A stretch of DNA of 64,000 nt, taken from contig NC_035793.1 in assembly GCF_001653235.2 (NCBI RefSeq), positions 1,674,001 to 1,738,000 of the forward strand, given 5' to 3'. Position 1 is the first letter of the stretch. Each line of letters starts with the position of its first letter. A program made the translations under genes and the position numbers. This stretch comes from Pochonia chlamydosporia 170. Taxonomy: Eukaryota; Ascomycota; Sordariomycetes; Hypocreales; Clavicipitaceae. Shown piece after piece: positions 34,850-47,067 of this stretch. The notes under the pieces were generated by a model. The model was given only the letters and a program-made list of their open reading frames with translations, was not told where the DNA came from and did not search any database.

Positions 34850-36391
34850 CTACTTTAGTAAAACACCCTGCGCATCTGCCAACTTTTGATAGTCCCACTT
34901 GTCCCCTAGCTTTCGGTAGATTTGAACTTCTTTCCCCAACATTGCAAACACTAACCCTTCGGATGTGGTTGACATGGCTTTGATCGGGGACTTCGTAGTG
35001 AACCCCCAGCTTGCCGTACGTTGTCGCCCTGCACCAACCCAATTTTCGCGAACGAGGTTCGAGCCGTCTATGGAAAGAAGAATGAAGTCATAATTAAGGG
35101 TTGAGTCGTCCTTCCCCTTGCCTTGTTCAGGGTTGGCGAGCCAAATGAGCTCTTTTGGCGGCGGGTCGAGTGTAAGTGCATTCCCATTAGCATCTGCGCC
35201 TCATGTTTAGTATCCCCTGTCCCTTCTCTTTTTAAATGTGCCGAAAAAACCACAATACTCACTGTTAAATGCCTTATCGGCTTGGCGACATTGGATTTGA
35301 ACATCTGGAGGTGGCCAAAAATCAATTGCACACTCCCACGGGACGACCTCGTTCTTTTGTAGGATGCCAATCAGTAGATACTGAAATCCGTCCTTGTCTG
35401 TCTTTGTAGCCTTATTGTACCAGTCGCCTGCAAGCGAGTAGCAAGGCAAATTGGACTGGCCAGCGACAGGCTCTACAGCAACAGATGTGACATCAGTCAA
35501 GTACCACGAGGCTCGGTCTGTTGGGCTGTCTGTGATGGCCAGTTGCAGCTTCTGAGAAGGATTATCATAAGCCACAACCAGCAATTCCGGTGTGTTTCTG
35601 CCCTTGTGCCATGCTGTGGACAGGCTTGACGATGAAGATGTGCGAATTGCACCTTGTTCGTTGGCCACCTCTCCTGATTCCCATTTGCCGGTTTCCTTCT
35701 CATACATGTATGATATGATGTTAGTCTTTCCCAAGAAGAACAAGTGAGCTAGCCCTTTGCTGTCAACTTCCAGGGCAATAGGTGTGCCTGACTTGGCTTC
35801 TGCCCCTAACGATGCAACCCTTTCTTTAATTCTGTAACGGTTAATAGTCCCATTCACCCACTCCGTGACATGAAGATCTTCGGTGTCCCCTTGTCGGATC
35901 ATCAATCGCCTATCTAGCCTCGCATCTTTATTTTTCGCGAATACTGTCGCCAGTTGAGAGTTATCCGCAATGGTAAACGGCGTGGCGGTCGCTCTAGCTT
36001 TGGTTGTGGTAGGAGACGAGCCTTGCTTTCCCCATGTCGTCGGGGACCCCGGAGATGATGTCAGTAGTCCTGAGCTAGGAGATATCACTGTCTTCGTGTC
36101 TTCTGTAGAATCATTGGCAGGTTTGTCCTTAAGCATGACCCCAAGCACTGTAGCGCATGTGATGACAACAAGAAGTACAACACCTATCAAGGGATAGAAG
36201 AAGCGCTTTCGGCGATACCAGGGCTTCTGCGGATATTGAGTGTAGTAGTGGTTATGTATAGAGTCCATCGTGCCCTTTTTGGGGCTACTTTCGTACTCCG
36301 GCGGAAGTCCTAGGTCTTGAAGCGGGACGCTGCCAGTCGCCATGTCGAGGTTCTCGTTATAGGCAGCCCATGGGACGTCTATAGGAGGCAT
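34850..36391 (-). CDS. Type II membrane protein with lectin-like beta-propeller ectodomain (copy A)
   Basis: Exons 35263-36391 and 34850-35193 join in phase 1 to give 490 residues. The N-terminal 70 residues are cytosolic, ending in KPWYRRKRFF before a single membrane anchor (YPLIGVVLLVVITCATVLGVM). A Ser/Thr/Pro-rich stalk follows (TSSPGSPTTWGKQGSSPTTT). The rest alternates short beta-strand motifs such as GTPIALEVDSKGLAHLFFL and ASWYLTDVTSV, similar in rhythm to fungal fucose-binding (AAL-type) propeller lectins, with few Cys. I infer a sugar-binding or degenerate lectin ectodomain facing the wall or vacuole lumen. The neighbour 36639-38125 has the same architecture and an intron of the same phase at the matching place, so the two are likely paralogues. 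Confidence 0.8.
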
Positions 36392-36638
36392 CGTGTCTCG
36401 ATCGAATGTGCCAAAACGGTTTCCAATCTATGCATTTTATGGTACGGCCACCCTCCTCATTATATGCTTGTGCAAGGCAAGCAATGGGACACTGAACAGA
36501 TCCGAAGACCCATCGGTTTGCGTCACACATTCGGTGTGCTAATGACTGCATAAAAACTGGTACCATTCAAACAAACCAGTGGGACAAAAGAGCATAGATT
36601 TAGTCACAATTTTAGCGTGTAGCAGAATCATGATTCTT

Positions 36639-38125
36639 TCAGTGCATATTTTCGTCCTTGGTCAAGGTCAAATTAAGTTCGGTGACGAACTCCCAAGTCT
36701 TGCTTTTGTCACAAACAGCGGTCCACCAGATGCATAGGCGTCTAAATTCCACAATCTGCCCGCAAGACGTGACAAAGAGCATCCCAGTCCTTGTGGGGGC
36801 AACCTGTGAAAATACGCAGCTCTTGTTGGTGGTTGACATGTGCTGCAGTTTCGGAAAGCTTTTTGCCGCGATGACTTGATAGTTCTCCCACAACAGCTCA
36901 TAGTACGCTCCAGAATTATCCAACGCTCCTAGCACTGCATTGCTTGCTGCTCGTGTCGGGTGAGCTGTCAAATCAAGCCTGGCGAATTTGAGCGGTTTTG
37001 AACTATTTTGGAAGACTTCTTTGTCCTCTTTATCTATATTTTACCGAATCAAGAAGACTTGTCAGCCAAGTTCGAGGGACACATGGATTTTGACTTACGT
37101 TTCCAGTCTACCAAGTCTTCAAGGCATATAATTTCATCATTCAATGAGCGAATTCCGCAGTCCACCCTGGTGATGTTGTCATTTGGTGTTCCCATTGGAT
37201 AGTTGCTGATTATGCGAGGAAAGTACGCCCCTGAAAGCCCAGCTGGAGGCACGCTTAATGATACAAGTTCAATGCTTGATTCTGTCATCTTTTTATCAAC
37301 GCTCTGGTCAGACTCCATGCGGTTTTCGTGCCATATTGATTCAGACGCAGGCTTATCTGACAGTATCAATCGGCGCTGGTTCTTGTCATCCATCGACCAG
37401 AATGCAAGGCCAACTACCTCGCCAGGAAGAGACGCATTTGCTGAACCAATGACTGCTGTAGCCATATGCTGTCCTGAACGGTGACTTTCGTTTCCTCCTT
37501 TGGTAAACGCCGGGTTTATTTGCCAGGACACTGGTCCAGCCACTGGTAGGATTCCAGTTGCATGTCGAATATAGTTTTCCAAGTCCAAGTAAAAAAGGTG
37601 GATTCGTTTGTCGCCGCCAAAGAATTCTACTCGAAGTGGTGTTCCTGCAAGTGCCTGCGGTAGCTTTGCAAGCCTTGACTTCAATCGATATGTTGTATGG
37701 AGGTTTTGTCGGTCCTCAACAACCACTAAATCACCAGCTCCGTCTTGAAAGAACATCAATCGCGAAGCCGTGTCATTTTTCCTGGCGAAGAATTGTGACA
37801 CAGTAATACGGGAGTCTTTATGAACTGATGTTCCTTCCTCCCCATTGGGATTTGCATGTGTATCGGTGGCGGCTCTGACTCCTACAGCAATTCCTACAAC
37901 CGCCGCGACTAATATGAATAGTCCCACGCACAAGAAAACGATCGGGCGCTTTCGATCTCGCCAAGTCTCCCGTGGTCGACGGAAATGGTGAAGCACTGTC
38001 TCCAGTCGGCTATCGGATTTATCGTACAAGAAATAGGAGCGTTGTTGATTCAAGAGGGTCGGGGGAACTGCTGTCTTGGCATTCTCTTTATGTGACACAG
38101 TGGACAAAGCATGAAGAACTCGCAT
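36639..38125 (-). CDS. Type II membrane protein with lectin-like ectodomain (copy B)
   Basis: Exons 37099-38125 and 36639-37033 join in phase 1, giving 473 residues from MRVLHALSTVSH. An in-frame ATG at 38239 would add 38 residues; I prefer 38125, but cannot exclude the other. The membrane anchor is RKRPIVFLCVGLFILVAAVVGIAVGV, preceded by basic residues as in type II proteins. The ectodomain contains GTPLRVEFFGGDKRIHLFYL and ISNYPMGTPNDNITRVDCG, comparable in order to copy A. The intron follows a Cys by about nine residues (IICLEDLVDWK/H), as in copy A (IQCRQADKAF/N). Only 247 bases separate the two genes, on the same strand. Overall identity is low by eye, so the duplication is old. Confidence 0.75.
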
Positions 38126-38915
38126 GATGTGATAGTGATCAAAGAGCCTCGGTACAACGGTTATCTTTGCATGTGTGCTGATTGTTGTGCCTTGGAAGTT
38201 GGTATTGCTGCTGCAACTAAGGTTTGTCGTTACACACATATCGGCGATGGTGCATCATCCTTATCAGTTGTGAAGAATCTGGAAGTCATGTCACATTTCC
38301 CTGTCTCTGATCATTCCATTGACTGTAATGAATCACCGCATGCCTCATTTGATGAGGGCAAAGTGGACAACTTTCGTCCTTGAAGTGTCTTGCGGCATAA
38401 GTCACCACGCCTTTCCGTGGTAATAAGAGCAAACATACTAGGTATGTGGCAAGAAGCCTCGACACAAGGCTGTAAGGTTTTCAATATGGAGTATGTTCGA
38501 CTTGGCACATTGTTCCATCAAAGATAGGGAAAATGCTGCGACAAGCAGCGGCTGAGACATATTGGCTCTCCCTCTATTCCGTAGATTGACTCCTAGATCA
38601 AATTGGGGTTTAGTTGAAATGTTGGTCAATAAGGTGAAAGCTTAAAAAGCCTGAGGCCGACTGCTCCTTCCTCCTTCCTCCTTCCTTGGTGTGACCTAGT
38701 GAACTTGGTGCACGGACCAATGGTCGGCACGATGAGATGTGGTACAGCTGTCAGGCAGGTGCCTTTTTGAAGCCAAAGAACATCGAAGTCCAAGAATATG
38801 TAGCCACAACAAACAGAAGGACAACTGGCTTCAATTTGCCAACTTTGGATTCAAGCTTCTCACAGAACTTCCGCAAAAGAACACACAATCTCGGTGCTTC
38901 AACCAACCTTTTAGC
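38126..38915. other. Divergent promoter region (lectin-like copy B / EEP phosphodiesterase)
   Basis: A pyrimidine tract of repeated CCTT words lies at about 38661-38689, a likely promoter feature of the plus-strand gene. No other gene is seen. Confidence 0.55.
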
Positions 38916-40016
38916 ATGACTGTTTTCTCCTATTTTCGTGCTCAGTACCTTTCTTGGTCCCAGAACATTCCACTGCCAACCAGTCTTAGTGAGAATGTTT
39001 CCCTAAGCTTCCAGTCATGGCACGAGTTCGACACTTCGGTTGGTCGATGGAGATCTGTTCCAGTGAGTAATGCATGCATCGACGGCGACAGACACCAACC
39101 ACGATATGACCAAGAATCTGTTCACAAAGGAAACTTGGTTCCCGTAACTTGGAACGTGGATTCCGCCTCGCCTTCGCCGGCTTCCCGTATTTCAGCCATC
39201 ATCTCAAATCTAGCTACGTTGGCCCCAGGAGTCGACATAATCTTCTTTCAAGAAGTGTCTCGAGAGGGTCTGCGATTCCTACTCGACGACCCGCACATTC
39301 GCCAATTTTGGTACTCCAGCGAGGCAGACGAGGTCAACTGGCTCGGACAATCCTTTGCAAGCATGACGCTCTTATCAAAAAGATGTTTCGTTCACACCAA
39401 CGGGCCATCAGGTGTAGCCAAGCCAAGATTGGGTCCTGTTTGGAGGCTCAAATACCCAAGTCGCTTCGGCAGAGATGCACTTTGTTGCGATATTTTCCTA
39501 CCATCACCGGTACGATCGTCATCTTCTCCTGTCGGGACATCATACGTGCGTGCTCGATTGGCGAATGTACACCTCGACTCCCTACCTATACAGCCGTCCC
39601 GCCGACCTCAACAAATAGCCGCTGTGGCATCCATGCTGCAAAGTGCGAATCGTGGTCTCGTCGCTGGGGATTTCAATCCCGTGCTTACTGAGGATGCCAC
39701 ACTTATCTCAGACAATCATCTAGTTGACGTGTGGCTTGAGCATCATCCGACGGAGTCGGGGTACGCATGGGGAGTGGATGGGCAGCAGCCATTCCCGCCT
39801 GGTCGGCTGGACAAGGTTGCTTTGTTTGGACTTCAGTCGCGGTCTATCGAGGTGATGCATCCGGATGTCATCAAGCGAAGCCTACAATGGGGAGAATCGG
39901 CATTGGACAGCTCTGGGGTCACCGAGGACGCCAGACCGTTACAACAAGGTGAAGAAACTGTGTCGTGGAGCGACCACTCTGGCCTAAGATGCTCCTTCGG
40001 ACTCATTTCAGAGTAA
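38916..40016 (+). CDS. Endonuclease/exonuclease/phosphatase family protein, TDP2-like
   Basis: This Mg-dependent fold includes tyrosyl-DNA phosphodiesterase 2, which removes trapped topoisomerase II from DNA 5' ends. A single exon starting at ATG 38916 gives 366 residues. The frame is open upstream but without another ATG. The EEP catalytic motifs are all present in order: TWNVD, IIFFQEVS, ANVHLDSL, AGDFNPV, RLDKVAL and WSDHSGLRCSF. The spacing and the RFGRDALCCDIFL block fit the TDP2-like subgroup common in ascomycetes. No signal peptide or zinc finger is present, so cytosolic or nuclear action is likely. TDP2-type substrate choice is inferred from motif wording only. Confidence 0.85.
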   Translation: MTVFSYFRAQYLSWSQNIPLPTSLSENVSLSFQSWHEFDTSVGRWRSVPVSNACIDGDRHQPRYDQESVHKGNLVPVTWNVDSASPSPASRISAIISNLATLAPGVDIIFFQEVSREGLRFLLDDPHIRQFWYSSEADEVNWLGQSFASMTLLSKRCFVHTNGPSGVAKPRLGPVWRLKYPSRFGRDALCCDIFLPSPVRSSSSPVGTSYVRARLANVHLDSLPIQPSRRPQQIAAVASMLQSANRGLVAGDFNPVLTEDATLISDNHLVDVWLEHHPTESGYAWGVDGQQPFPPGRLDKVALFGLQSRSIEVMHPDVIKRSLQWGESALDSSGVTEDARPLQQGEETVSWSDHSGLRCSFGLISE

Positions 40017-40556
40017 ATTGGTACCACAATTTGCAGTGACGAGGAGCTTTGCGCATAATATGGCACAATGTCGTTGCATTTTACAACATACCAGTGTCAA
40101 CCTGGTCGGTCTGGGTTGTCTGGTCACGGACTATGGGAGTCAAGCCACACCACAGCCACTATTGGGTTGTCCGCGACCGACTTTTTGTCGAAACAGTCTC
40201 GTCTCGTTCGAAAGTCTAATAAAGACTGATGAATGCGAACCCACTTCGGACACCCACGAGCGCTCATAACTGGCTGGTGCTGTTTCCCATAGATTGAGCA
40301 ATGCACACTGCTCAGAACGTCAGAGGCGAATTGGTGAGAAAGTGGAAGCTGCACATGCGCCCAGACTTGACCTGAAGCAACTTACGCCTTCTCGAGCAAC
40401 ACACATCACGAACTTCATCTCCACCTGCTCGCTGTCTTTAACTCAAGGCAGATTCTCCTTCTCTGACCTTGGGTTTCCCCGGCAGCAATATGAGATCTCA
40501 CATCGGTCAAAGACGGACAAGACGTTGAGAAGGCTGCTCATCCACGCCATGCCACC
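40017..40556. other. Intergenic: promoter of the zinc-cluster regulator
   Basis: These 540 bases contain the EEP gene 3' flank and the regulator promoter. The start codon has a strong CGCCATGCCACCATGT context with two adjacent ATGs; the first (40549) is out of frame. No other gene is seen. Confidence 0.55.
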
Positions 40557-42848
40557 ATGTCCGCCACTCCAACCGCCAATTCGGCGCCTACCCAGGCGCG
40601 AAAAGTGAAGTTCGTGGCTTCTGATCCCAACCGTGGAGGGTTGCCGGTGAAGCGCAAACAGGTCCAGCAGGCCTGCGCTGCATGTCGACGCAAGAAGGTT
40701 GGTGTTTTCTATTTTGCTGGCGAGTCCTGGTCCAAGCCGGCCAGTCTCATTGCCTTTTCAAGTCATGGCTAACCAATCCGGGTTGGTTCTGCATATAGCG
40801 ACGCTGCATACATGCCGACGATTCTCAAGCTCATACTTACGATGAATCCCTCTCAGAGGACCATAGAGGACAGGACTCGTCACCGTCACAGGCATCGTAT
40901 GTTCACCCATAGTTATATTGTTCGTTGTCTCATCGTACTAACCCACAGCCTCCAGGCCATCCACAGGCCCCCCAGCCTCGACGCCGCGGATGAGGCCTGT
41001 AACTGGGACGCATGAGAATGGCATCTCAAATGCTTCACATATTCCGCACACTTCGCATATCGCACAACCGCCTTATTCAAATCATCAGACCCTCGCTACT
41101 ACCCCGTCGCGAAACGATGATCTCCAGCAGAGGTCTTCTCGCTTTGTGGGAGACCTCAACCCCGAGGGTATGTTTTTGGAGGCCACCGCTTCGGTATCGG
41201 CCAGAGCCTCCTCTCAAAAAGGAGACGTCGGTATCTGGCTGTCCTCTGGTGCCTTTGGAAGCAACGGACAGTCTTCTCAATTTATAACTTCTCGGCCTCC
41301 TCCCATTATGGACCAGTTCTTGCTCCCTTTTGTTCGGGAACACTGCTTATCCTGCCTGCCACCGCCTGAAGACTTTGCACGGCTAAAAACCGTGTATATT
41401 CAAAAAGTCCATCCTATATTTCCCGTCATTCCCATCACAGACATTGACAACAACGTTGATCATCCGTGCAATATAGTCTTGCGTCAATTGGTATGCCTTG
41501 CGGCGGCCGCTGATCCAGAGCTCACAGAGCATTTTCGGCTGCAGAACCGCGGGCCAGGTTTATTGTCACCTCAAGACTTTTCCCAGTCACTGTCCTCGTC
41601 TGTAAGAGCGATCCTAGAAACGAGCATTATCACAGATCGAGTCTTGCATATCCAGGGATTGATAATGCTCTCCTTATATACCCAACCAACTTGCGCCGAG
41701 GAGTCTGATCTACCAGCCCAGCTTGGAGGTCGCGCCATTCACCATATACAGACGCTCGGTTTACATTTGCTGCGATATGATGCGCCAAACTGTGATGATC
41801 TAGAAAATTTGTTCTGCTGCGTATGGGCTTTGGATCGTATCAACGCCGCCGAGTATGGCCGGCCGTGCCTAATTCACGAGCGTGACATCGGCGCTGATTT
41901 GGAGGCCTGCATCAGGAAGCGGCCGCCTTGTTTCCGACTGTTCCTATCCGTTGTTCAGTGGCTGGACCAGGTAGTCGAATTGTACCGCCCAGGACCGAGT
42001 GCAGAGGCGTCTGGGCTAGAAAAGATTGCGTATATCGATCTCCCTGTCCTGGAGGCCATGATCGTCAACGCAGACGCACTCAAAGTCCCGTCTTCTTTGA
42101 TTGGTCAGTTTCTACCCCTATTAAATCCAAAATTATCACTCTAACACACTCTGTAGCAACTATCGAAACATTCTACCATGCCGTCATTATTCTCTCTTGC
42201 AGATTGCCGCGCCCCGGAACCGTACCAGCTGCCTCAACTCTGCCACCGCCATCCGCAAACGCCCGAAGATCTCTCGCAGCTGAGCGTATAGCCTGTGCTG
42301 TACCCAGAGACCATCTGAGCCCGATGCCTTTTATTCCATATGCGGTTTCGCTAGCTTTAAGTGTGGAGTACAGAAAGATGAGACACAGTCGACTTCCGAT
42401 GTTCCGAGCCAGGGCCATGAGTTCATTCAAACGGAACTGTGAAATGCTACGGAAGTATGGTGATCATTTCTGGAGTGCAAATGTAGTTGCCGGACTGGGT
42501 GAACGCGTTCTTAAGGAAATGGAGCGTGCTGCTACGAGTTTGACGACCAAAGACGCCAGCCCTGTGCCTCTAGATCCCAGGTCTAGATCGACATCTGCAG
42601 GTCTGCAGGGCCAAATGATGCGACAGACCGACATGCCTCTTGGTAACACGGCTGGTGGTATCACATCTGCGCTGGGCATGGATAATCCCGTCGATTTTTC
42701 ACTCATTGACGCCATTTCTGGTCAGGACGTCTTTGGACACATTGATCCTAATTTTAACTTGGACGCCGTGGAAGATGCATTAGAGGCGAATTTAGACATT
42801 GGTCTACCCCTTAACTGGGGCGACTGGGGCCAATTCGCCACTGGTTAA
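40557..42848 (+). CDS. Zn-cluster-type transcription factor with only half a zinc cluster
   Basis: Exons 40557-40697, 40799-40896, 40956-42103 and 42157-42848 give 692 residues with all phases matching. The N-terminal basic region (GGLPVKRKQVQQ) leads into ACAACRRKKRRCIHADD, the first half of a Zn2Cys6 cluster with Cys spacing C-x2-C-x6-C. The second three Cys are not found in the following 60 residues, which are Ser/Pro-rich. The middle (about residues 165-400) is a fungal-specific regulatory domain (MDQFLLPFVREHCLS, VHPIFPVIPI, GRAIHHIQTLGLHLLRYD, AAEYGRPCLIHERDI). The acidic C-terminus ends LPLNWGDWGQFATG and may activate transcription. The layout recalls the Ctf1-beta/acetate-fatty-acid regulators, but I would not assign it. 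Confidence 0.88.
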
Positions 42849-45072
42849 TTTTTCTTCTTCTTTTATGAACTTGCTCGGGTACTCTGGATTTTACTTTTAC
42901 GGATTAATTGGTGTTTGGGATGCTCTGCGGGAACCCTTGCGGCGTATAAGGCATCTATCAGGCGAGATGGATATTATTGTATCGAAAAATAACGACGAAC
43001 ACGTGTATAAAGCAGTACGAAAAGAGGGTGCTATTTTTAACTTGTCGCCAAATATAATGCCAACATCTCTAGAGGCCATGGCTAGGCATCGTCCCATCAT
43101 TCAAATATTTTCTCCAAGTTTATACTCCTCTAAACAATCGGCGAATCCCGCAATATGCTTAAAGAGACTCTCGAGACTCTTAAGTTACTTATTCTAAAGA
43201 GTAGCCTATACTTCTCGATGTGATCGGGACCAGAAAAATTAGCGAAGCCATCCCAGCCCTATGGGTAGCTCCCAGAATTTCTCATTCCTCAGAAAGCGAA
43301 TCAACAACGAAAGTCGCCGCCGTCTTCGCGACAGCCATCCCGAAGGAGATAGGACAGAGGAGATTTGGGGATACATGGAGACATTCCAAGAACGATTCGT
43401 GGTTAAAATGAATCAAAGGCATATGAATGAAACGACATGGATTTTCAAGGATCTGATCTTATTTATGTACTTTTGTGAATAAGTACCCAGCTAGCTATGT
43501 GCATCTCCGTCTTGGGGGGCCGAGTTGTTAATATCAAATCTTGCCGCTCAAGTGCGATAAATCCCATGTCGTCGAGCTTCAATATCATCCAAGAGACCGC
43601 TTCATGATGAGCGCTCAGAATACACTCTGAAATGAAGAAGAGCCGACGTCAAAGCAGAGAGGTGTAGATACCTGTCCGCACCAGATAGACTGCGAGACCG
43701 AATCAGCCTATGGGACGTGACCACAGCGACAGACACGATACTCCTAGCGCGTCTTAGGTTCTCTGCTGCATGTGTCTCATTTGTGGCCACACCACTGTAT
43801 CAATCGAGAGAGCTTCTGATCTCGATGGAGTCTCTGCAGCACCTTGCACGGCCATGGTACTTTAGGTCTTAGCTGCTTGAGCTTCAAGTTGGACCGCTCA
43901 GGTTTGCGCCACAATTGCGAGACTCCCAGTCGGCATGACCTGTCGGCCATGTTTTTCCGTATTCCTTTTGTTGCTCTGTTGTTACTTCGGAGGTTTCTTA
44001 TTCGCCAAATCCGTAGGTTTCCCTTGGAACTGGTTCTTTATTTCGTTCACAAAATGCCGGAAGAAAGTCTGGCGTCGGCCGCTCGCTTGGGGATCAGCTA
44101 ATACAGTTAGAAATTATGCATCAAACTACACACTGAGAAGTGTCGTATATTCACCTGTCGCTTCCCCTGGCGCGAGAGGCTCGTGCGGATTACGGCCATA
44201 TCTTTGCTCGTGAATCGTTCGGTGAATGCGACCAACAGCGCGATGGAATCCAGGTTGTCGGAGAATCTAGGCAAAACGTGTCAGGCAATCAAACAGATAG
44301 CACGGATATTCCTAGTAGCATACAGCTTCGATGATTCGATCCTACGTCGACTCAGTCAGTACTTGTCACACAAGATGATGGCCGGGATGGTTGGTCGCAC
44401 CTCAAACGCCTGGACGAGACGCAGTGCCCAAAGGTAGGGAGACATGGCTATTATGGTCTCTCGTCCGCAGCGGGCGAGTTCTCGTGGTTATTTGCACTGC
44501 ACTGTGACGTGCTCTGCTTTCGCTGCATGTGTGGTGAATGAATGTGGCGATGTCAAGGTTGTGTTGGGAGACAGAGCTGCTGACCAAGGCCAGTGCTTCT
44601 GTCGGGCCGCCAAAGTCCCGACATCCGTCAGATTGTCACACTTCTACGCAAGCAGATTATTGTTTCACAACATTTCTTGATGTTACACCACGGCCCATTG
44701 ATTGCGATTACGATGGAGCAGCACTCCGCGTTGAATACAATAACTACATTCTTCCATGGAGCCGGGGTATTTACAGCTGTTCGTCCTGCTGCTTCACATA
44801 CGTCCCTACAGCGTGCACATGGCAAGACAATGTCTCTCAGCCAACAAAATGAGCTGTGAATATTCAAATGAATCAATTGTATTGCTTTTATATTTAGCTG
44901 ATTTCATAACAGCTGAGCCTCCCTCCCACTTTGTTGCATTTAACAAATTCTTGGAGAGACTAAACAAATTCCATAATTTTGATGTTGAGCGCAATTGGGT
45001 ATAAATCGATCCATTTCCGTCACGCGCCACCCAAACTCATCGTTCTTGGGGACGCTTCATACTATGAGAAGC
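42849..45072. other. 2.2-kb gene-free stretch
   Basis: I found no coding region with domain signal on either strand, only frames under about 130 codons. The part near 42850-43150 is the AT-rich 3' flank of the regulator gene. No inverted terminal repeats or tRNA-like folds were noticed. A non-coding RNA gene cannot be excluded. Confidence 0.5.
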
Positions 45073-45591
45073 TTACTGAGGAGGGAGGTGCTTGCCAAGG
45101 AAGGGAACAAGGTAGTCCATCTTTCCCAGTGGGATACCCTCCTTGCGCAAGATGTTGTAGGCGGTAGACAGGTGGAAGAAGAGGTTGGGGAGAGCATAGC
45201 CAGTGACGTAGGCATGGCTAGCAATCTCAGCATTCTTGCCAGGTCCCAGTCCCATAGGAACGGTCTCGCCAACCCGCTTGTTGATGACCTCCTTGTCGGT
45301 CTTTGACAGAATGGCCTGGACCTCGTCAATGCGCTTGAAGAAATCGTCAAAGGTCTTGAGGTCGTTCTCGAGCTTCTCAGGCTCGGTGCCAGAGGTACGG
45401 GCAGCAGTCTTCTGGGCGATGTCGCTCACGAAGTGAACCTGGAAGCTCAGGGGCAGCATGTCCTCGTGGATACGCGCATCAGGAAGGCTGGCAGCGTTGG
45501 GAGCAGATTCAGCCTTCTTGAGGATGGCCTTGAGAGACTCAAGGATATCCTTGGCAGTGCTGACAGAGGCGTCGTAGAGAGTGAAAGACAT
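45073..45591 (-). CDS. DUF1993 family protein
   Basis: DUF1993 proteins are small helical-bundle proteins of unknown role, widespread in ascomycetes and some bacteria. A single exon of 172 residues starts at MSFTLYDASVSTAKDIL and includes the family blocks DARIHEDMLPLSFQVHFVSDIA, FDDFFKRIDEVQAIL and HAYVTGYALPNLFFHLSTAYNILR. The frame extends upstream with another ATG, but the conserved start begins here. No signal peptide is present. The fold resembles DinB-type bundles, suggesting a metal- or ligand-binding site; that is inference. Confidence 0.9.
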   Translation of the reverse strand: MSFTLYDASVSTAKDILESLKAILKKAESAPNAASLPDARIHEDMLPLSFQVHFVSDIAQKTAARTSGTEPEKLENDLKTFDDFFKRIDEVQAILSKTDKEVINKRVGETVPMGLGPGKNAEIASHAYVTGYALPNLFFHLSTAYNILRKEGIPLGKMDYLVPFLGKHLPPQ

Positions 45592-47067
45592 TGTGACTGG
45601 AATATGGTGGTGTGGAGGTCTTTGATGGTCTGGTCTGGTAGACGAATGTATTTGAGTGTTGGAGACTAAGTTGAATTGCGTTTGATTGCGTGATAATGGC
45701 AAGCTTTCCGGATAAAAGAAGGTGGCGAACGGGTGCCTTATATATTTGTCGTCCAACTCTCTCGCTCCTTCCTCGATACAATGACATTTGTTCTCCAGAC
45801 CTGTACTTGGGAGCTTAGCCTTGCCTTCCAAGGTTCCTGAGCTATTCAAAACACGGTCAACTGTCTTTTGTGCCCCTCATTCCCCCACTTCGTTCCAACA
45901 CCATGCTACTTCAGTCTCCATTCTCCCTTCGTCAAGAGACAATCCAACTCGGCCCCTGTGACCCATGATACACCGTACTCCGACTGTTTTCCTTTACTAA
46001 TGCGTTTAGATGCGGATTGCCAGTTGGCGGAGCTAACCCAGCCTCGTCATGGGTATAATTGCTGCAGGGGAGCTGACTAATTAGAATTTCGTCGAATGTG
46101 GACAAAATTTTAGACAAATTGCCCCCAACCGACGATGCGGAGTTTGCTGGTGGAAGTCGGCGACTGGCCATGGGAGCCGCAACGAGCAAGCTACCCGGCC
46201 GTCAATTGGATCATGGAGCCAGGCGAGGTGTTACAATACGACGTATTGGACCAACAGACATAACGATGATTACAAAACACAAATTCAAGCGGGAGGCTGC
46301 AACGCAGGAGCCTGACCCAAGGCAAACTGCATCTCCAACAAGGGTTCTGAGCTGGTATTGGCCAAATGACAGCCAATTTCAGCCCTGTCTTCGTCGAAGC
46401 CCTGGCAAATGCTGAAAAGTTGTGATTTCTCAATCGGCATAGAAATTCATTCTGACCACCATGACGTCTCGGACAAAGTCTACACACCACTTCGGCTCAT
46501 CATAATGGCCGCCTTAGATCATCTAAGTGAGGCGTAGTTCATCATGCCGTCCGGACTTTAGAGGTGGGCCAAACTCGTCTTACATGCAATCCCATGTTGA
46601 AACATTTGCCATTACGCTGCCGTGTTGATGCCACGTCTTCGTTTCACAATCATGACATGTGTCATTCAAGATTTCACGGTCGCAAGAAGGGATCGTCTTG
46701 GACGGCAGGTCGAGGAGAAGACATTCCGTGGAGCTGACAAATCGAACTGTTGAGGGACCAGAACCTGAGACCTTATTGCACCACACAGACTGGAGGCTCA
46801 TGCCACACACCAGTCTCGCACTCGCATACACAAGATTCAAAAAAGTGCCACAACAACACTAAACGGCCGTGAAGAAATTATAGTCGATTTGCGGGTTTCA
46901 TGAACGACCTCCGCGATTCTCTTGGAGCTTCAGTCAATGTTACATGTTGATGACTTTTTCATGCCTCGTTTACTTCGTATGCACCTTGGAAGTTCGGACT
47001 TATTCTTATGCTATGTCCGTGCGATAATACAGAAGGTTTCGCAGTATTGCTTGCTGTTGAGTTCAGC
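45592..47067. other. 1.5-kb intergenic region
   Basis: This region holds the DUF1993 promoter (with a TTATATATTTG word near 45738) and the DUF1479 3' flank. Only short frames of random appearance are present. No repeat is seen. Confidence 0.55.
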
